Origin: Atlantibacter subterraneus | Lineage (GTDB): Bacteria > Pseudomonadota > Gammaproteobacteria > Enterobacterales > Enterobacteriaceae | Direction of reading: 5' to 3' | Length of the DNA stretch: 64,000 nucleotides | Assembly: GCF_007570865.1 (NCBI RefSeq) | Contig: NZ_VLPS01000001.1 | Coordinates: 930,001 to 994,000 of the forward strand | Shown here: piece after piece, positions 54,592-62,895 of the stretch | How the letters are laid out: each line of letters opens with the position of its first letter | Position numbering within the stretch: position 1 is the first letter of the stretch | Made by a program: the position numbers and the translations under genes | Notes under the pieces: model-generated | Seen by the model: only the letters and a program-made list of their open reading frames with translations | What the model was told of the DNA's origin: nothing | Database searches by the model: none

Positions 54592-55512
54592 ATGTTTAAG
54601 TTTTCAGGTTTTAAAAACCAATTTTTGCAGCCGAAGTATTGGCTAACGTGGTTTGGACTCGGCTGTTTATGGTTACTGGTTCAACTCCCTTTTCCCATCA
54701 TCCGTGCGATTGGTTTTAATGCAGGTAGATTATCGCGGCCATTTTTAAAGCGTCGCGAAGCCATTGCTCGTAAAAATATTCAGCTATGTTTTCCCAATAA
54801 CACGCCAGCAGATACGGAGCGTCTGGTCGCGGAAAATTTCAAGTCGTTGGGTATGGCCCTGCTGGAAACCGGAATAGCGTGGTTTTGGTCAGATCGCCGG
54901 GTGCGCAAATATTTTGATGTAGAAGGCATGGAAAACCTGCAGCGTGCCGCCGCACAGCAGCGCGGCGTGATGGTCGTGGGCGTACACTTTATGTCGCTGG
55001 AACTGGGCGGGCGAATCATGGGTATCTGTCAGCCTATGATGGCGACCTACCGGCCACATAACAATGCGATGATGGAGTGGGTGCAGACTAAAGGGCGAAT
55101 GCGCTCTAACAAAGCGATGATCGATCGCCGCAATCTCAAAGGCATGGTCAGCGCGCTGAAGAAAGGTGAGTCGGTCTGGTTTGCGCCAGACCAGGATTAC
55201 GGCATCAAAGGCAGCAGCTTCGCACCGTTTTTCGCGGTGAAAGATGTTGCCACCACCAATGGCACCTTCGTGCTGTCGCGCTTATCGCGCTCGGCGTTGC
55301 TGACGGTCACCATGGTGCGCAGGGCGGATAACAGCGGCTATCGCCTGTATATCTCGCCGGAAATCGAAAACTATCCTACCAACGAAGCAGAAGCGGCGGC
55401 GTTTACCAACCGGATTATCGAGCATGAAATCTTGCGCGCGCCGGAACAGTATCTCTGGGTGCATCGCCGCTTTAAAACACGTCCTGCCGGGGAAGTGTCG
55501 CTGTACGTCTAA
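54592..55512 (+). CDS. lpxP: Lipid A palmitoleoyl acyltransferase LpxP
   Basis: A 306-residue inner-membrane acyltransferase of the LpxL/LpxP family. The catalytic HX4E motif is HFMSLE near residue 132 (GVHFMSLELGGRIMG). Over its length it is closer to E. coli LpxP than LpxL, e.g. PMMATYRPHNNAMMEWVQTKGRMRSNKAMI. LpxP adds palmitoleate to lipid A instead of laurate in the cold, which keeps the outer membrane fluid. A 430-bp AT-rich leader region precedes it and could hold the cold control. Confidence 0.92.
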   Translation: MFKFSGFKNQFLQPKYWLTWFGLGCLWLLVQLPFPIIRAIGFNAGRLSRPFLKRREAIARKNIQLCFPNNTPADTERLVAENFKSLGMALLETGIAWFWSDRRVRKYFDVEGMENLQRAAAQQRGVMVVGVHFMSLELGGRIMGICQPMMATYRPHNNAMMEWVQTKGRMRSNKAMIDRRNLKGMVSALKKGESVWFAPDQDYGIKGSSFAPFFAVKDVATTNGTFVLSRLSRSALLTVTMVRRADNSGYRLYISPEIENYPTNEAEAAAFTNRIIEHEILRAPEQYLWVHRRFKTRPAGEVSLYV

Positions 55513-55615
55513 CGTTATACGTAGATAGCACAAAATAGTTATGGCTATTTTACCCGTCATATCTCGGTTTTACCGAATAATGGCTGGTATACATAACGCA
55601 CTGTCTATACGTAAA

Positions 55616-55804
55616 ATGCATGATATGAACTGGATTTATTATCGTGGCGATTGGTACCGGGTCACCATCGTCACGAAAGATAAAGAGTATCGCCTGACGC
55701 GCCCCGGCCACCGCACCCATATCACCATGACACGTCAGGGTCTTGAGCGTGCGCTGCGCGACTACTACAGCCTGACCATGGCTCCGCTCAATCCGCATCG
55801 CTAA
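55616..55804 (+). CDS. Hypothetical small basic protein
   Basis: A 62-residue protein starting MHDMNWIYYRGDWYRVTIV, with strongly basic middle segment (TRPGHRTHITMTRQG) and tail ALRDYYSL. I know no family function. The start is unsure: ATGs at 55616 and 55625 are both possible and neither has a clear ribosome site; longer in-frame starts at 55541 or 55580 exist. Its end overlaps the convergent gene at 55801 by 4 nt. Confidence 0.5.
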   Translation: MHDMNWIYYRGDWYRVTIVTKDKEYRLTRPGHRTHITMTRQGLERALRDYYSLTMAPLNPHR

Positions 55805-56073
55805 ATGCTGCGCTGATCCTCAAGATAATCCAGCCCCTCGGCGCTGATGCGGGTTTCCTGCGAATTGATGCGCCAGGCGCGCTGGGCAACATTGTAGTTC
55901 ATGGTAATGTGGATAAACCCTTTCTCCTGCAGATACAGCAGATGCCCGTCGAGGGTCATTTCATCGCCTAACGATGCCGCCAGATCGGCATAGTCTTCCG
56001 CTTCCATAGGTAGCGGATAAAGGTCTTCCAGTTTGTTCAGAATGGTCCGCAGATGACTTTTTGAAATTCGCAT
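55801..56073 (-). CDS. Hypothetical protein, probable winged-helix
   Basis: A 90-residue soluble protein. The helix pattern (LRTILNKLEDLYPLPMEAEDYADL, then GHLLYLQEKGFIHI and RISAEGLDYLEDQ) is what one sees in small winged-helix proteins: helices, then a beta wing that carries the text FIHITMN. That is inference from spacing. No catalytic motif is visible. It converges on the 62-residue gene with a 4-nt overlap. Function is unknown. Confidence 0.58.
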   Translation of the reverse strand: MRISKSHLRTILNKLEDLYPLPMEAEDYADLAASLGDEMTLDGHLLYLQEKGFIHITMNYNVAQRAWRINSQETRISAEGLDYLEDQRSI

Positions 56074-56222
56074 AGCGCATGTCCTTGCCGTGTGGAGTTA
56101 TCTGATAACTATAGATAAGACAACCATAAACGCGGATATGGGCCTGAAAAATTTTCATCCGCGAAAGGTTGCTATGGCTTCGCTTCGCTGCGTATGCTGC
56201 CGGGTGACCTTGGGGAGGGAAA

Positions 56223-56558
56223 ATGGGCTTATTGATTAAAGCGGCGCTGGGCGCGCTGATTGTGGTGTTGATTGCGATCCTGTCGCGCACGAAAAATTAC
56301 TATATCGCCGGGCTTATTCCGTTATTTCCCACCTTCGCGCTGATTGCGCACTATATTGTGGCCACCGAACGTGGGGTCGAAGCATTACGCACCACCATTA
56401 TTTTCGGCATGTGGTCGATTATTCCTTACTTTATCTATCTCGCCTCGCTGTGGTATTTCACCGGCATGATGCGGGTGCCGTTCGCGCTCATCGCCGCGGT
56501 AGGGTGCTGGAGTCTCAGCGCCTGGCTGCTGATCCTGTGCTGGACGCGTTTTCACTGA
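56223..56558 (+). CDS. ydgC: GlpM-family inner-membrane protein YdgC
   Basis: A 111-residue membrane protein with four helices, matching E. coli YdgC in length and sequence (IKAALGALIVVLIAILSRTKNY, LIPLFPTFALIAHYIV). The GlpM family was linked to alginate production in Pseudomonas; in E. coli ydgC belongs to the Rcs stress regulon. Function is unproven. GGGGAGG precedes the ATG at 56223. The PhoP box of the next unit begins 14 bp after its stop. Confidence 0.9.
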   Translation: MGLLIKAALGALIVVLIAILSRTKNYYIAGLIPLFPTFALIAHYIVATERGVEALRTTIIFGMWSIIPYFIYLASLWYFTGMMRVPFALIAAVGCWSLSAWLLILCWTRFH

Positions 56559-56571
56559 TTTTTACGCGCTT

Positions 56572-56588
56572 CGTTTACTCGCCGTTGA
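56572..56588 (+). promoter_or_regulatory. PhoP box of mgrR
   Basis: CGTTTA-CTCGC-CGTTGA: two half-sites of the PhoP box (GTTTA repeats) with the exact 5-bp spacing, followed by a GATAAG -10-like hexamer near 56600-56605. Confidence 0.72.
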
Positions 56589-56609
56589 GCAAGTAACTGA
56601 TAAGTTCAA

Positions 56610-56715
56610 AGGGTATTCCGGCGTTCTCTTTGCCATTGAGAACTGCGCGCAGACTACGAATTTCAAAGATCTATCCATGCAAGCATTTAACCGTCGGGTT
56701 CCGGCGGTTTTTTTT
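56610..56715 (+). ncRNA. mgrR: MgrR-like Hfq-dependent small RNA
   Basis: A stretch of about 100 nt with no ORF, bounded by a PhoP-type promoter and a strong terminator (stem CCGTCGG/CCGGCGG at 56691-56707, then eight Ts). It carries the segment CTATCCATGCAAGCATTTAA that I associate with MgrR, and lies next to mgtS. In E. coli MgrR is 98 nt, PhoPQ-activated, and represses eptB and ygdQ, which alters LPS and polymyxin sensitivity. The 5' end is estimated from the promoter. Confidence 0.75.
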
Positions 56716-56751
56716 CGCTCTTTTTTTCGCAACTAATAAGACGCAAAAGCA

Positions 56752-56788
56752 AAAGGCCCCTCGGTGTGCATATCAACGAGGGGCCTTT
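56752..56788. terminator. Terminator of mgtS (bidirectional)
   Basis: A perfect 12-bp stem (AAAGGCCCCTCG with CGAGGGGCCTTT) between mgrR and mgtS, which converge. Confidence 0.9.
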
Positions 56789-56813
56789 CTCTGGAAGGGA
56801 CTATCTCCGTTCA

Positions 56814-56909
56814 TCAGTCATCCCATTTGTGGCTGAAATAAGCGGCAAGAAAACCGGAAAAAAGAATAATACCCAGTACTGCCATAAAAACGTTCATATT
56901 GCCCAGCAT
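56814..56909 (-). CDS. mgtS: Small membrane protein MgtS
   Basis: A 31-residue single-span inner-membrane protein starting MLGNMNVFMAVLGIILFSGF and ending SHKWDD, the same as E. coli MgtS (YneM) as I recall it. GGAGG lies 6 nt upstream. Under low magnesium, MgtS protects the MgtA importer from FtsH and also binds PitA, so raising cell Mg2+. It converges with mgrR, another PhoPQ target. It is easily missed because of its size. Confidence 0.93.
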   Translation of the reverse strand: MLGNMNVFMAVLGIILFSGFLAAYFSHKWDD

Positions 56910-57034
56910 GGTGGACCTCCATTTATTTGCTGTTAAAACCTCACTTTGTTTAAAAAAAGAACCTCAACCGAGTGCAGAGAGAATACCGCACCCAACCTAA
57001 ACAAAAGCAGAACTGTGTGAAGATAACGCGACGA

Positions 57035-58000
57035 TCAGGTAAAACTTTTACGATAAGCCGCAGGCGAAACGGAAAAGTGTTGCTGAAAGTGATAGCGCAG
57101 AGTGCTTGCGCTGCCGAAACCGACCTGAGCGGCAATGTGGTCCAGCGACAGCCGGGTCTTTTCCAGCATCGTCCGGGCGCGCACCAGCCGTTCGTTCAGT
57201 AGCCAACGCGCAGGCGTGGTGCCGGTGGCGTCCTGGAAACGGCGCAGGAAGGTTCTCGGGCTCATGCCGGCGCGGCTTGCCAGCGACGCCACGCTATGGC
57301 TTTCTGCCAGCTGCTGGTGCAGATAATCAAACAGTAATCCCAGCCGCTTGCTCTCCCGCGCAACCGGCACGGGCCGGACGATACTTTGCGACTGCGCGCC
57401 GTCGCGGTGGGGTTGTACCACTAAACGCCGCGCCACGCTGTTCGCCGTCTCCTGGCCGAAATCGCGCCGTACCAGATGCAAACACAAATCGATGCCCGCC
57501 GCGCTGCCTGCGGAGGTCAGTAAATTACCCTCATCGATGTACAGCACATCAGGGACCACTTCGATTGCCGGATAGCGCTGCTGGAGTGCGTCAAGATAGC
57601 GCCAGTGGGTGGTTGCCTGGCGGCCATCCAGCAATCCGGCGGCGGCCAGCACAAACACGCCGGAACAAATCGACATAATTCGACAACCCCGCTCATGCGC
57701 GGCGCGTAGCTGCTCGCACAACGCCTCGGGAACCGGCTCGTCCACGCCGCGCCAGCCCGGCACCATCACCGTACCGGCCTCGGCGATTAACGATAAATCA
57801 CCATCCGCAACCACCCGAACCCCGCCGGTGGCGCGCAGTTCGCCGCCATCGACGGACGCAACGGCAAAGCGATACCAGTTTTCCCCAAGCTCCGGGCGCG
57901 GCAGCCCGAATATTTCAACCGCGACGCCGAATTCAAAGGTACATAAACCGTCATAAGCCAGCACAACAACCAGCGGATGGGAGAGGGAGGTTTTCAACAT
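57035..58000 (-). CDS. ftrA: AraC-family regulator FtrA with DJ-1/PfpI domain
   Basis: A 321-residue GlxA/FtrA-type regulator. Residues 8-190 are a DJ-1/PfpI-like domain with the nucleophile-elbow cysteine in IMSICSGVFVLAAAG, which in these regulators is thought to bind ligand and not catalyse. The C-terminus has two AraC helix-turn-helix motifs (SVASLASRAGMSPRTFLRRF and DHIAAQVGFGSASTLRYHF). I start at MLKTSLSHPL (58000). It is divergent from the rhodanese gene, which is its likely target. Confidence 0.9.
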   Translation of the reverse strand: MLKTSLSHPLVVVLAYDGLCTFEFGVAVEIFGLPRPELGENWYRFAVASVDGGELRATGGVRVVADGDLSLIAEAGTVMVPGWRGVDEPVPEALCEQLRAAHERGCRIMSICSGVFVLAAAGLLDGRQATTHWRYLDALQQRYPAIEVVPDVLYIDEGNLLTSAGSAAGIDLCLHLVRRDFGQETANSVARRLVVQPHRDGAQSQSIVRPVPVARESKRLGLLFDYLHQQLAESHSVASLASRAGMSPRTFLRRFQDATGTTPARWLLNERLVRARTMLEKTRLSLDHIAAQVGFGSASTLRYHFQQHFSVSPAAYRKSFT

Positions 58001-58093
58001 GTCATGATCCTGGCGATTTCTGTCACGTCTGGGCGCAGCCATTTGGCAGGGTGAAAGTTAGAGTATTGTTAACACAAAACAGGAGTCACACCA

Positions 58094-58483
58094 ATGCGCT
58101 ACGTTACTGAATTTCCGCCCGCCCAGCCGCAACAGGTAGTTGCCCACTATCAACAGCGTTTAGCCTTCGAGACCGACTGTGCGGATGTTTACGCCGCCAT
58201 TCGCGACGGGCAGCAGGATTTTGTTTTACTGCACGTGGTAGGAAACGAAACGACATTTGCACGTCGTCATCTGCCGGGCGCGATCTTTTTGCCTCATCGG
58301 GACATGACGCCCGCGCGCATGGCTGAATGGCCGCAGGACACGCTGTTTGTGGTGTATTGCGCCGGTCCGCACTGCAATGGGGCGGATCGGGCGGCGTTAA
58401 AGCTCGCCGGGATGGGACGTTATGTGAAGGTCATGCCTGGCGGCATTACCGGATGGGCTGATGAAGCCTTGCCGTTCGCTTAA
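58094..58483 (+). CDS. Rhodanese-like sulfurtransferase
   Basis: A 129-residue single-domain rhodanese. The active-site Cys lies in VVYCAGPHCNGADRAALKL, with the conserved HLPGAIFLPHRDM region before it and VMPGGITGWADEALPF at the end. It may transfer sulfur or bind reactive species. The family usually has a six-residue loop CxxxxR; here the cysteine loop is CAGPHCNGADR, which is longer and has a second cysteine. FtrA, next door, probably controls it. It converges on acoR by 4 nt. Confidence 0.88.
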   Translation: MRYVTEFPPAQPQQVVAHYQQRLAFETDCADVYAAIRDGQQDFVLLHVVGNETTFARRHLPGAIFLPHRDMTPARMAEWPQDTLFVVYCAGPHCNGADRAALKLAGMGRYVKVMPGGITGWADEALPFA

Positions 58484-60237
58484 CTGACGCTGCGCCGCTC
58501 TAACCGGCGATACAGGGTGCTGCGCGAAATCCCCAGCTGGCGGGCGGCCTGGGCCATATTGCCGTTGGCTTCCCGCAGCGCTGCCAGCTCATCCGGCGGC
58601 GGCGGAACGGCGCTGAGCGCAGGCACAGCCCGTAATCCAGGGCATACCACGCCTTCCGGCAGAGTTTCTTCTTCAATAACATCGCCGTTATCGTAGAGCG
58701 CCAGCAGCACTTTCAGGAAACTCAGCAGTTGGCGGACGTTGCCCGGCCAGGGCAGGCGGGAGAGGGTATTGAGCAGATTATCCGATAAGGCAATTTGCCG
58801 CTTCACGCCACCTAACTGTTCCCAGAGCGTAAGGATAAACGCGGCGAGATCGGGCTTCTCGCGCAGCGGCGGCAGACGCAGCTGAAACTCCTGGATCCGG
58901 TACAGCAAATCTTCCCGGAAGCTGCCTTGATCCACGCACTGCTGGAGATCGCGGTGGGTGGCGCACACCAGCGCGAAATTAACGTTATGACGGCCATTGC
59001 CGCCCAGCGGCGTGACGCATTTTTCCTGTAGCACTCGCAGCAGGCGGGTTTGCATCGCCAGCGGCATATCCCCGATCTCATCGAGAAACAGCACGCCGTT
59101 ATTGGCTTCACGCAGTTTGCCCTCGTAACCTTTGGGGTTCGCGCCGGTAAATGCGCCGGGCACATAGCCAAACAGCTCTGACTCAATCAGGTTTTCCGGT
59201 ACGGCGGCGCAGTTAATGGCGACAAACGGCCCGCTGCGCCAGTGGCTTTGCTGATGCAGGGCGCGGCAAAGATGCTCTTTACCACTACCGGTTTCCCCGG
59301 TGATACACAGTGCAATTCCGGCATTCAGCAGCCGCAACGCCTGCGGATGGACCGGCTCCTGCATCGGCGGCACGGTGACGCGCGCGCTGTGATGGGTCTG
59401 CTGGCGCGCCAGATAGCGGCGCTGGTTTAGCGCTTCTACCGGTGCGGGGTGCCGATCGGGCCGGTGGGTAAATAACGAACGCCATGCCACGCTGCCGATA
59501 CTTGCAGACGACAGGCCAAATTCCTGCATCGCCCGCCGGTTGGCACCGAGCAATACTTCATCGCTAAACACCATAATCATCTCGTTTTCCGGATCGTGCT
59601 CCGTATGTAAACGCAGCAGCCAGCGGTCTTTGTTCAGCATATTGCAGGCCCAGTCATGCTCGATATTCGCCACGGCGCGGCGGATAAGCATGACGGCGTC
59701 ACGTCCCGGATGAGTTGCCGGGGTCGATAAATCCAGCACGCCAGCGATTTTTCCGTCAGGGCCGTAAACCGGCGTGGCGGCGCAATACAGCCCGGCGTTG
59801 TGATTGAGGAAATGTTGTTCGCCCGCCACTTCGCAGAAATCACCGATTGCCAGCGCGGTGCCAATGGCGTTAGTGCCGCGCGCCTGCTCGCCCCATAAAC
59901 TACCGGGCAGCAGGGCGAAGCGCTGGGCTTTATGCAGGAAATCCTGATTGCCGAGCGTATCCAGCACCAGGCCTTGCGCATCGGACATCACAATAATCGA
60001 CGGGCTGTTTTTCAGAGACGGCAGCAGGGTGCTGAGCTGCGGTTGCAGCAGGCGGGAAATCCACGGGTTTTGCTCACGGGCATTCTTCAGATCGGCAAGA
60101 GGAAGCACGGGTGCTGCTTCATCGTCCCGCCGCAGGCCAAGGCGCGCGGAACGCTGCCAGGACTCGCTAACCAGACCGGGGAGCACCAGGCGAGTGGCGC
60201 TGACGTCGACATGATGTGATCCGATTCTGCGTGGCAT
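58480..60237 (-). CDS. acoR: Sigma-54-dependent activator, AcoR type
   Basis: A 585-residue enhancer-binding protein. The N-terminal third is a GAF-like sensor (RGTNAIGTALAIGDFCEVAGE). The AAA+ core has Walker A CITGETGSGKE, the sigma-54 contact loop GAFTGA and Walker B VLFLDEIGDMP. The C-terminal Fis-type helix-turn-helix ends MAQAARQLGISRSTLYRRLE. I start at MPRRIGSHH (60237; GAGAGG upstream). It is divergent from aldB, which has a -24/-12 promoter and an inverted repeat that it should bind. AcoR proteins sense acetoin or acetaldehyde. Confidence 0.9.
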   Translation of the reverse strand: MPRRIGSHHVDVSATRLVLPGLVSESWQRSARLGLRRDDEAAPVLPLADLKNAREQNPWISRLLQPQLSTLLPSLKNSPSIIVMSDAQGLVLDTLGNQDFLHKAQRFALLPGSLWGEQARGTNAIGTALAIGDFCEVAGEQHFLNHNAGLYCAATPVYGPDGKIAGVLDLSTPATHPGRDAVMLIRRAVANIEHDWACNMLNKDRWLLRLHTEHDPENEMIMVFSDEVLLGANRRAMQEFGLSSASIGSVAWRSLFTHRPDRHPAPVEALNQRRYLARQQTHHSARVTVPPMQEPVHPQALRLLNAGIALCITGETGSGKEHLCRALHQQSHWRSGPFVAINCAAVPENLIESELFGYVPGAFTGANPKGYEGKLREANNGVLFLDEIGDMPLAMQTRLLRVLQEKCVTPLGGNGRHNVNFALVCATHRDLQQCVDQGSFREDLLYRIQEFQLRLPPLREKPDLAAFILTLWEQLGGVKRQIALSDNLLNTLSRLPWPGNVRQLLSFLKVLLALYDNGDVIEEETLPEGVVCPGLRAVPALSAVPPPPDELAALREANGNMAQAARQLGISRSTLYRRLERRSVS

Positions 60238-60281
60238 TATCCTCTCCGTGTCGTGAGTGTTGCATATATGTAGCATCAAAG

Positions 60282-60330
60282 TGTCTCACCTGTTGCGATA
60301 CGCGACACAATTCCGCGACAGGGTGAAACA
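60282..60330 (+). promoter_or_regulatory. Upstream activating sequence for AcoR-type activator
   Basis: Inverted repeat TGTCTCACCTGTTGCG (60282-60297) and CGCGACAGGGTGAAACA (60314-60330), about 75-120 bp before the sigma-54 promoter of aldB. Enhancer sites of AcoR/AldB-type systems have this kind of TGT-ACA outer dyad. Confidence 0.7.
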
Positions 60331-60402
60331 CTGTGTGTCACTCACGTAGGTAATTTATTGAATCTAAAAGGGTAAATATTTTAAACGCGGCGGCATAAAT
60401 AT

Positions 60403-60418
60403 TGGCATAAGAACTGCT
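60403..60418 (+). promoter_or_regulatory. Sigma-54 promoter of aldB
   Basis: TGGCATAAGAACTGCT: GG and GC are 12 bp apart, as in the -24/-12 consensus TGGCAC-N5-TTGCA. It lies 49 bp before aldB, downstream of the AcoR-type UAS. Confidence 0.82.
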
Positions 60419-60466
60419 TATGAACATGGGCCTTACCCTACACCATCATAATCAGAGGACATTACA

Positions 60467-61987
60467 ATGAAATATGCCCATCCTGACCAGCCAGGCGCAA
60501 AAGTCACTTTCCGTGAGCGTTACGGCAACTATATTGGCGGTAAATTTGTTGAGCCGGTTGCAGGCAAGTACTTTTCTGATACCACGCCGGTAACGGGCAA
60601 AGTGGTGGCGGAGTTCCCGCGTTCCGACGCGCAGGACATTGAGCGGGCGCTCGACGCCGCCCATGCCGCCGCAGACGCGTGGGGTAAAACCAGCGTTCAG
60701 GCGCGTTCCAACGTGCTGCTGGCGATTGCCGATCGTATTGAAGAGAACCTGGAAAAACTGGCCCTGACCGAAAGCTGGGATAATGGCAAACCGATTCGTG
60801 AAACCTTAGGCGCAGACCTGCCGCTGGCGGTGGATCATTTCCGCTACTTCGCAGGCTGTATTCGCGCCCAGGAAGGCACCGCGGCGGAAATCGACAACAC
60901 CACCGTGGCGTATCACATCTATGAACCGCTGGGCGTGGTCGGCCAGATTATTCCGTGGAACTTCCCGATCCTGATGGCGGCCTGGAAACTGGCTCCGGCG
61001 CTGGCGGCGGGTAACTGCGTGGTGCTGAAACCGGCAGAACAGACACCGCTCAGCATCTGCGTACTGATGGAAACCATTGGCGATCTGCTGCCGGAAGGCG
61101 TGGTCAACGTGGTGCACGGCTTTGGTGAAGAAGCGGGCGAAGCGCTGGCGCGCAGCAAACGCATCGAGAAAATCGCCTTTACCGGCTCGACGCCGATTGG
61201 CCGCCATATACTTTCCTGCGCGGCGGAAAACATTATCCCCAGCACCGTCGAACTGGGCGGTAAATCGCCAAACATCTACTTCGAGGACGTGATGAACGGC
61301 GACCAGGATTTTATCGATAAAGCGGTAGAAGGCGTGGTGCTGGGCTTCTTTAACCAGGGTGAAGTCTGTACCTGCCCGTCACGCGCGTTGATTCAGGAAT
61401 CCATTTACCCGCAGTTTATCGAAAAAGTACTCGCCAAAATGGAAACCATCCGCAAAGGCGACCCGTTCGATACCGACACCATGATTGGCGCGCAGGCATC
61501 TGAAGAACAGTACGACAAGATCCTGTCGTATATCTCGATTGCCCGTGAAGAAGGCGGTGAAATCCTCACCGGCGGTGAGCGCGTCGGGCACGGCGACGCG
61601 CTGGAGACCGGTTATTACATCCAGCCGACGCTGATCAAAGGCAACAACCAGATGCGCAGCTTCCAGGAGGAAATCTTTGGGCCGGTGATCGGCATCACCA
61701 CCTTTAAGGATGAAGCGGAGGCCATCGCGCTGGCGAACGATACCCAGTTTGGCCTTGGCGCAGGGGTCTGGACCCGCGACATCAACCGCGCCTGGCGTAT
61801 GGGACGAGCGATTAAAGCGGGCCGCGTCTGGACTAACTGCTACCACCTGTATCCGGCGCATGCGGCGTTTGGCGGCTATAAAAACTCCGGTATTGGCCGT
61901 GAAACCCACAAAATGGCGCTCAATAATTACCAGCAGGTGAAGAACATCCTGGTGAGCTTTGACAGTAAGCCGATGGGTTTGTACTAA
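60467..61987 (+). CDS. aldB: Acetaldehyde/aldehyde dehydrogenase AldB (ExaC family)
   Basis: A 506-residue NAD(P)-dependent aldehyde dehydrogenase. The nucleophile is Cys301 ([11 protein letters not shown]), the general base Glu262 (VELGGKSPN) and the cofactor motif PWNFPILM with Lys188. It matches the AldB/ExaC group, which oxidises acetaldehyde to acetate. In E. coli aldB depends on sigma-S and CRP; here an AcoR-type activator and a sigma-54 promoter stand upstream, which means different control and probably acetoin or ethanol metabolism. A strong terminator follows. Confidence 0.94.
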   Translation: MKYAHPDQPGAKVTFRERYGNYIGGKFVEPVAGKYFSDTTPVTGKVVAEFPRSDAQDIERALDAAHAAADAWGKTSVQARSNVLLAIADRIEENLEKLALTESWDNGKPIRETLGADLPLAVDHFRYFAGCIRAQEGTAAEIDNTTVAYHIYEPLGVVGQIIPWNFPILMAAWKLAPALAAGNCVVLKPAEQTPLSICVLMETIGDLLPEGVVNVVHGFGEEAGEALARSKRIEKIAFTGSTPIGRHILSCAAENIIPSTVELGGKSPNIYFEDVMNGDQDFIDKAVEGVVLGFFNQGEVCTCPSRALIQESIYPQFIEKVLAKMETIRKGDPFDTDTMIGAQASEEQYDKILSYISIAREEGGEILTGGERVGHGDALETGYYIQPTLIKGNNQMRSFQEEIFGPVIGITTFKDEAEAIALANDTQFGLGAGVWTRDINRAWRMGRAIKAGRVWTNCYHLYPAHAAFGGYKNSGIGRETHKMALNNYQQVKNILVSFDSKPMGLY

Positions 61988-61994
61988 TACCTAT

Positions 61995-62025
61995 GCGCAC
62001 CGGCTAACGCCGGTGCGCTTTTTTT
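61995..62025 (+). terminator. Rho-independent terminator of aldB
   Basis: A 10-bp stem (GCGCACCGGC with GCCGGTGCGC), loop TAAC, then seven Ts, 7 bp after the stop. Confidence 0.92.
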
Positions 62026-62323
62026 ATGCCCGAATGTCTTCCATCAAAATTTTTGCCTGCCTGAGTAAATAAACCAGCTGATGGTTTTCCTTACAGATCA
62101 GCATCTCAATCGCCACGTTCTGCAACTCCTGCTTGCCGTAGGTCATCCCGATAAACTGAATATCCGCGCCGAGCTGCAAGCGCAGTAAATAGGGCGGCTT
62201 TCCGGCATCAAACCGATGTACTTCCTGAAGCGCGATTTGAGTTTCATGACTTAACAAGGTGAAATCACCTGACTGATACAGGCAAAGCAATAACTGCGCA
62301 CAGCGGGGAGGGCGCGTATCCAT
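62024..62323 (-). CDS. Hypothetical protein
   Basis: A 99-residue soluble protein that I do not recognise. Segments: RPPRCAQLLLCLYQSGDFTLL, HRFDAGKPPYLLRLQLGADI, ending RQAKILMEDIRA. No catalytic motif, membrane helix or signal. I start at the ATG at 62323 (AGGG upstream); the frame is open two codons further to a TTG. It stands alone, converging on the aldB terminator. Confidence 0.62.
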   Translation of the reverse strand: MDTRPPRCAQLLLCLYQSGDFTLLSHETQIALQEVHRFDAGKPPYLLRLQLGADIQFIGMTYGKQELQNVAIEMLICKENHQLVYLLRQAKILMEDIRA

Positions 62324-62427
62324 TTTCAACCCTTCGCTTTACGTTAACGGGATTAGGGCAACGATTTTAGCCTGATGAATTGTCACATGAAACTTAAGGT
62401 TAATTTTTCAGAAAATTATATAAATCG

Positions 62428-62895
62428 CTAACCGGTTTTTTTGCAGAAGAATACCGGGGCATCATTGCGTAAAAACAGGTAGGCTTCAGGGTTAATTTTT
62501 ATCAGCGTTAACGCGATAGCCATATCCCGGTGAAAAATCACGTCAGGGAGAAAAAGCGGAATGCGATCGTAGGCAGGAGAATGATGACTCTCTTCATTGG
62601 CGACAATGACTAATTTTTTATCTACGTTCCAGAAGTAAAATCCGAAGGTATTGTTAACGGTTTGCTCATCCCGATCGCGACGACTAAATTTTCCGGTAGC
62701 ACTGTATTTTCCAAGCTGCCCCTCAAATTCGAAGGCATTATCACTTACCAGTGCGCCATTCTGGTTAAAAACAGTGATTTTATTCTGGCAGGAAAAATGG
62801 GTTTGTTGGTAATGGGCTTCCAGAGCCAGGAATCCGGTTATTGCGCCTAATAACGCTGCCACGCCCCAGAGCGCTTTTGACACATTAATTTTCAT
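62428..62895 (-). CDS. Membrane-anchored periplasmic protein coupled to a ToxR-like regulator
   Basis: A 155-residue protein with one N-terminal membrane helix (VAALLGAITGFLALEA, residues 11-26) and the rest in the periplasm. It starts (62895) 11 bp before the end of the regulator gene, so the two are translated together. The mature part has two cysteines (HFSCQNK, VFFCKKTG). The plan resembles ToxS, TcpH or the small partners that stabilise ToxR-like regulators, but I see no sequence motif of those. I take the ATG at 62895; the open frame starts 22 codons earlier. Confidence 0.65.
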   Translation of the reverse strand: MKINVSKALWGVAALLGAITGFLALEAHYQQTHFSCQNKITVFNQNGALVSDNAFEFEGQLGKYSATGKFSRRDRDEQTVNNTFGFYFWNVDKKLVIVANEESHHSPAYDRIPLFLPDVIFHRDMAIALTLIKINPEAYLFLRNDAPVFFCKKTG

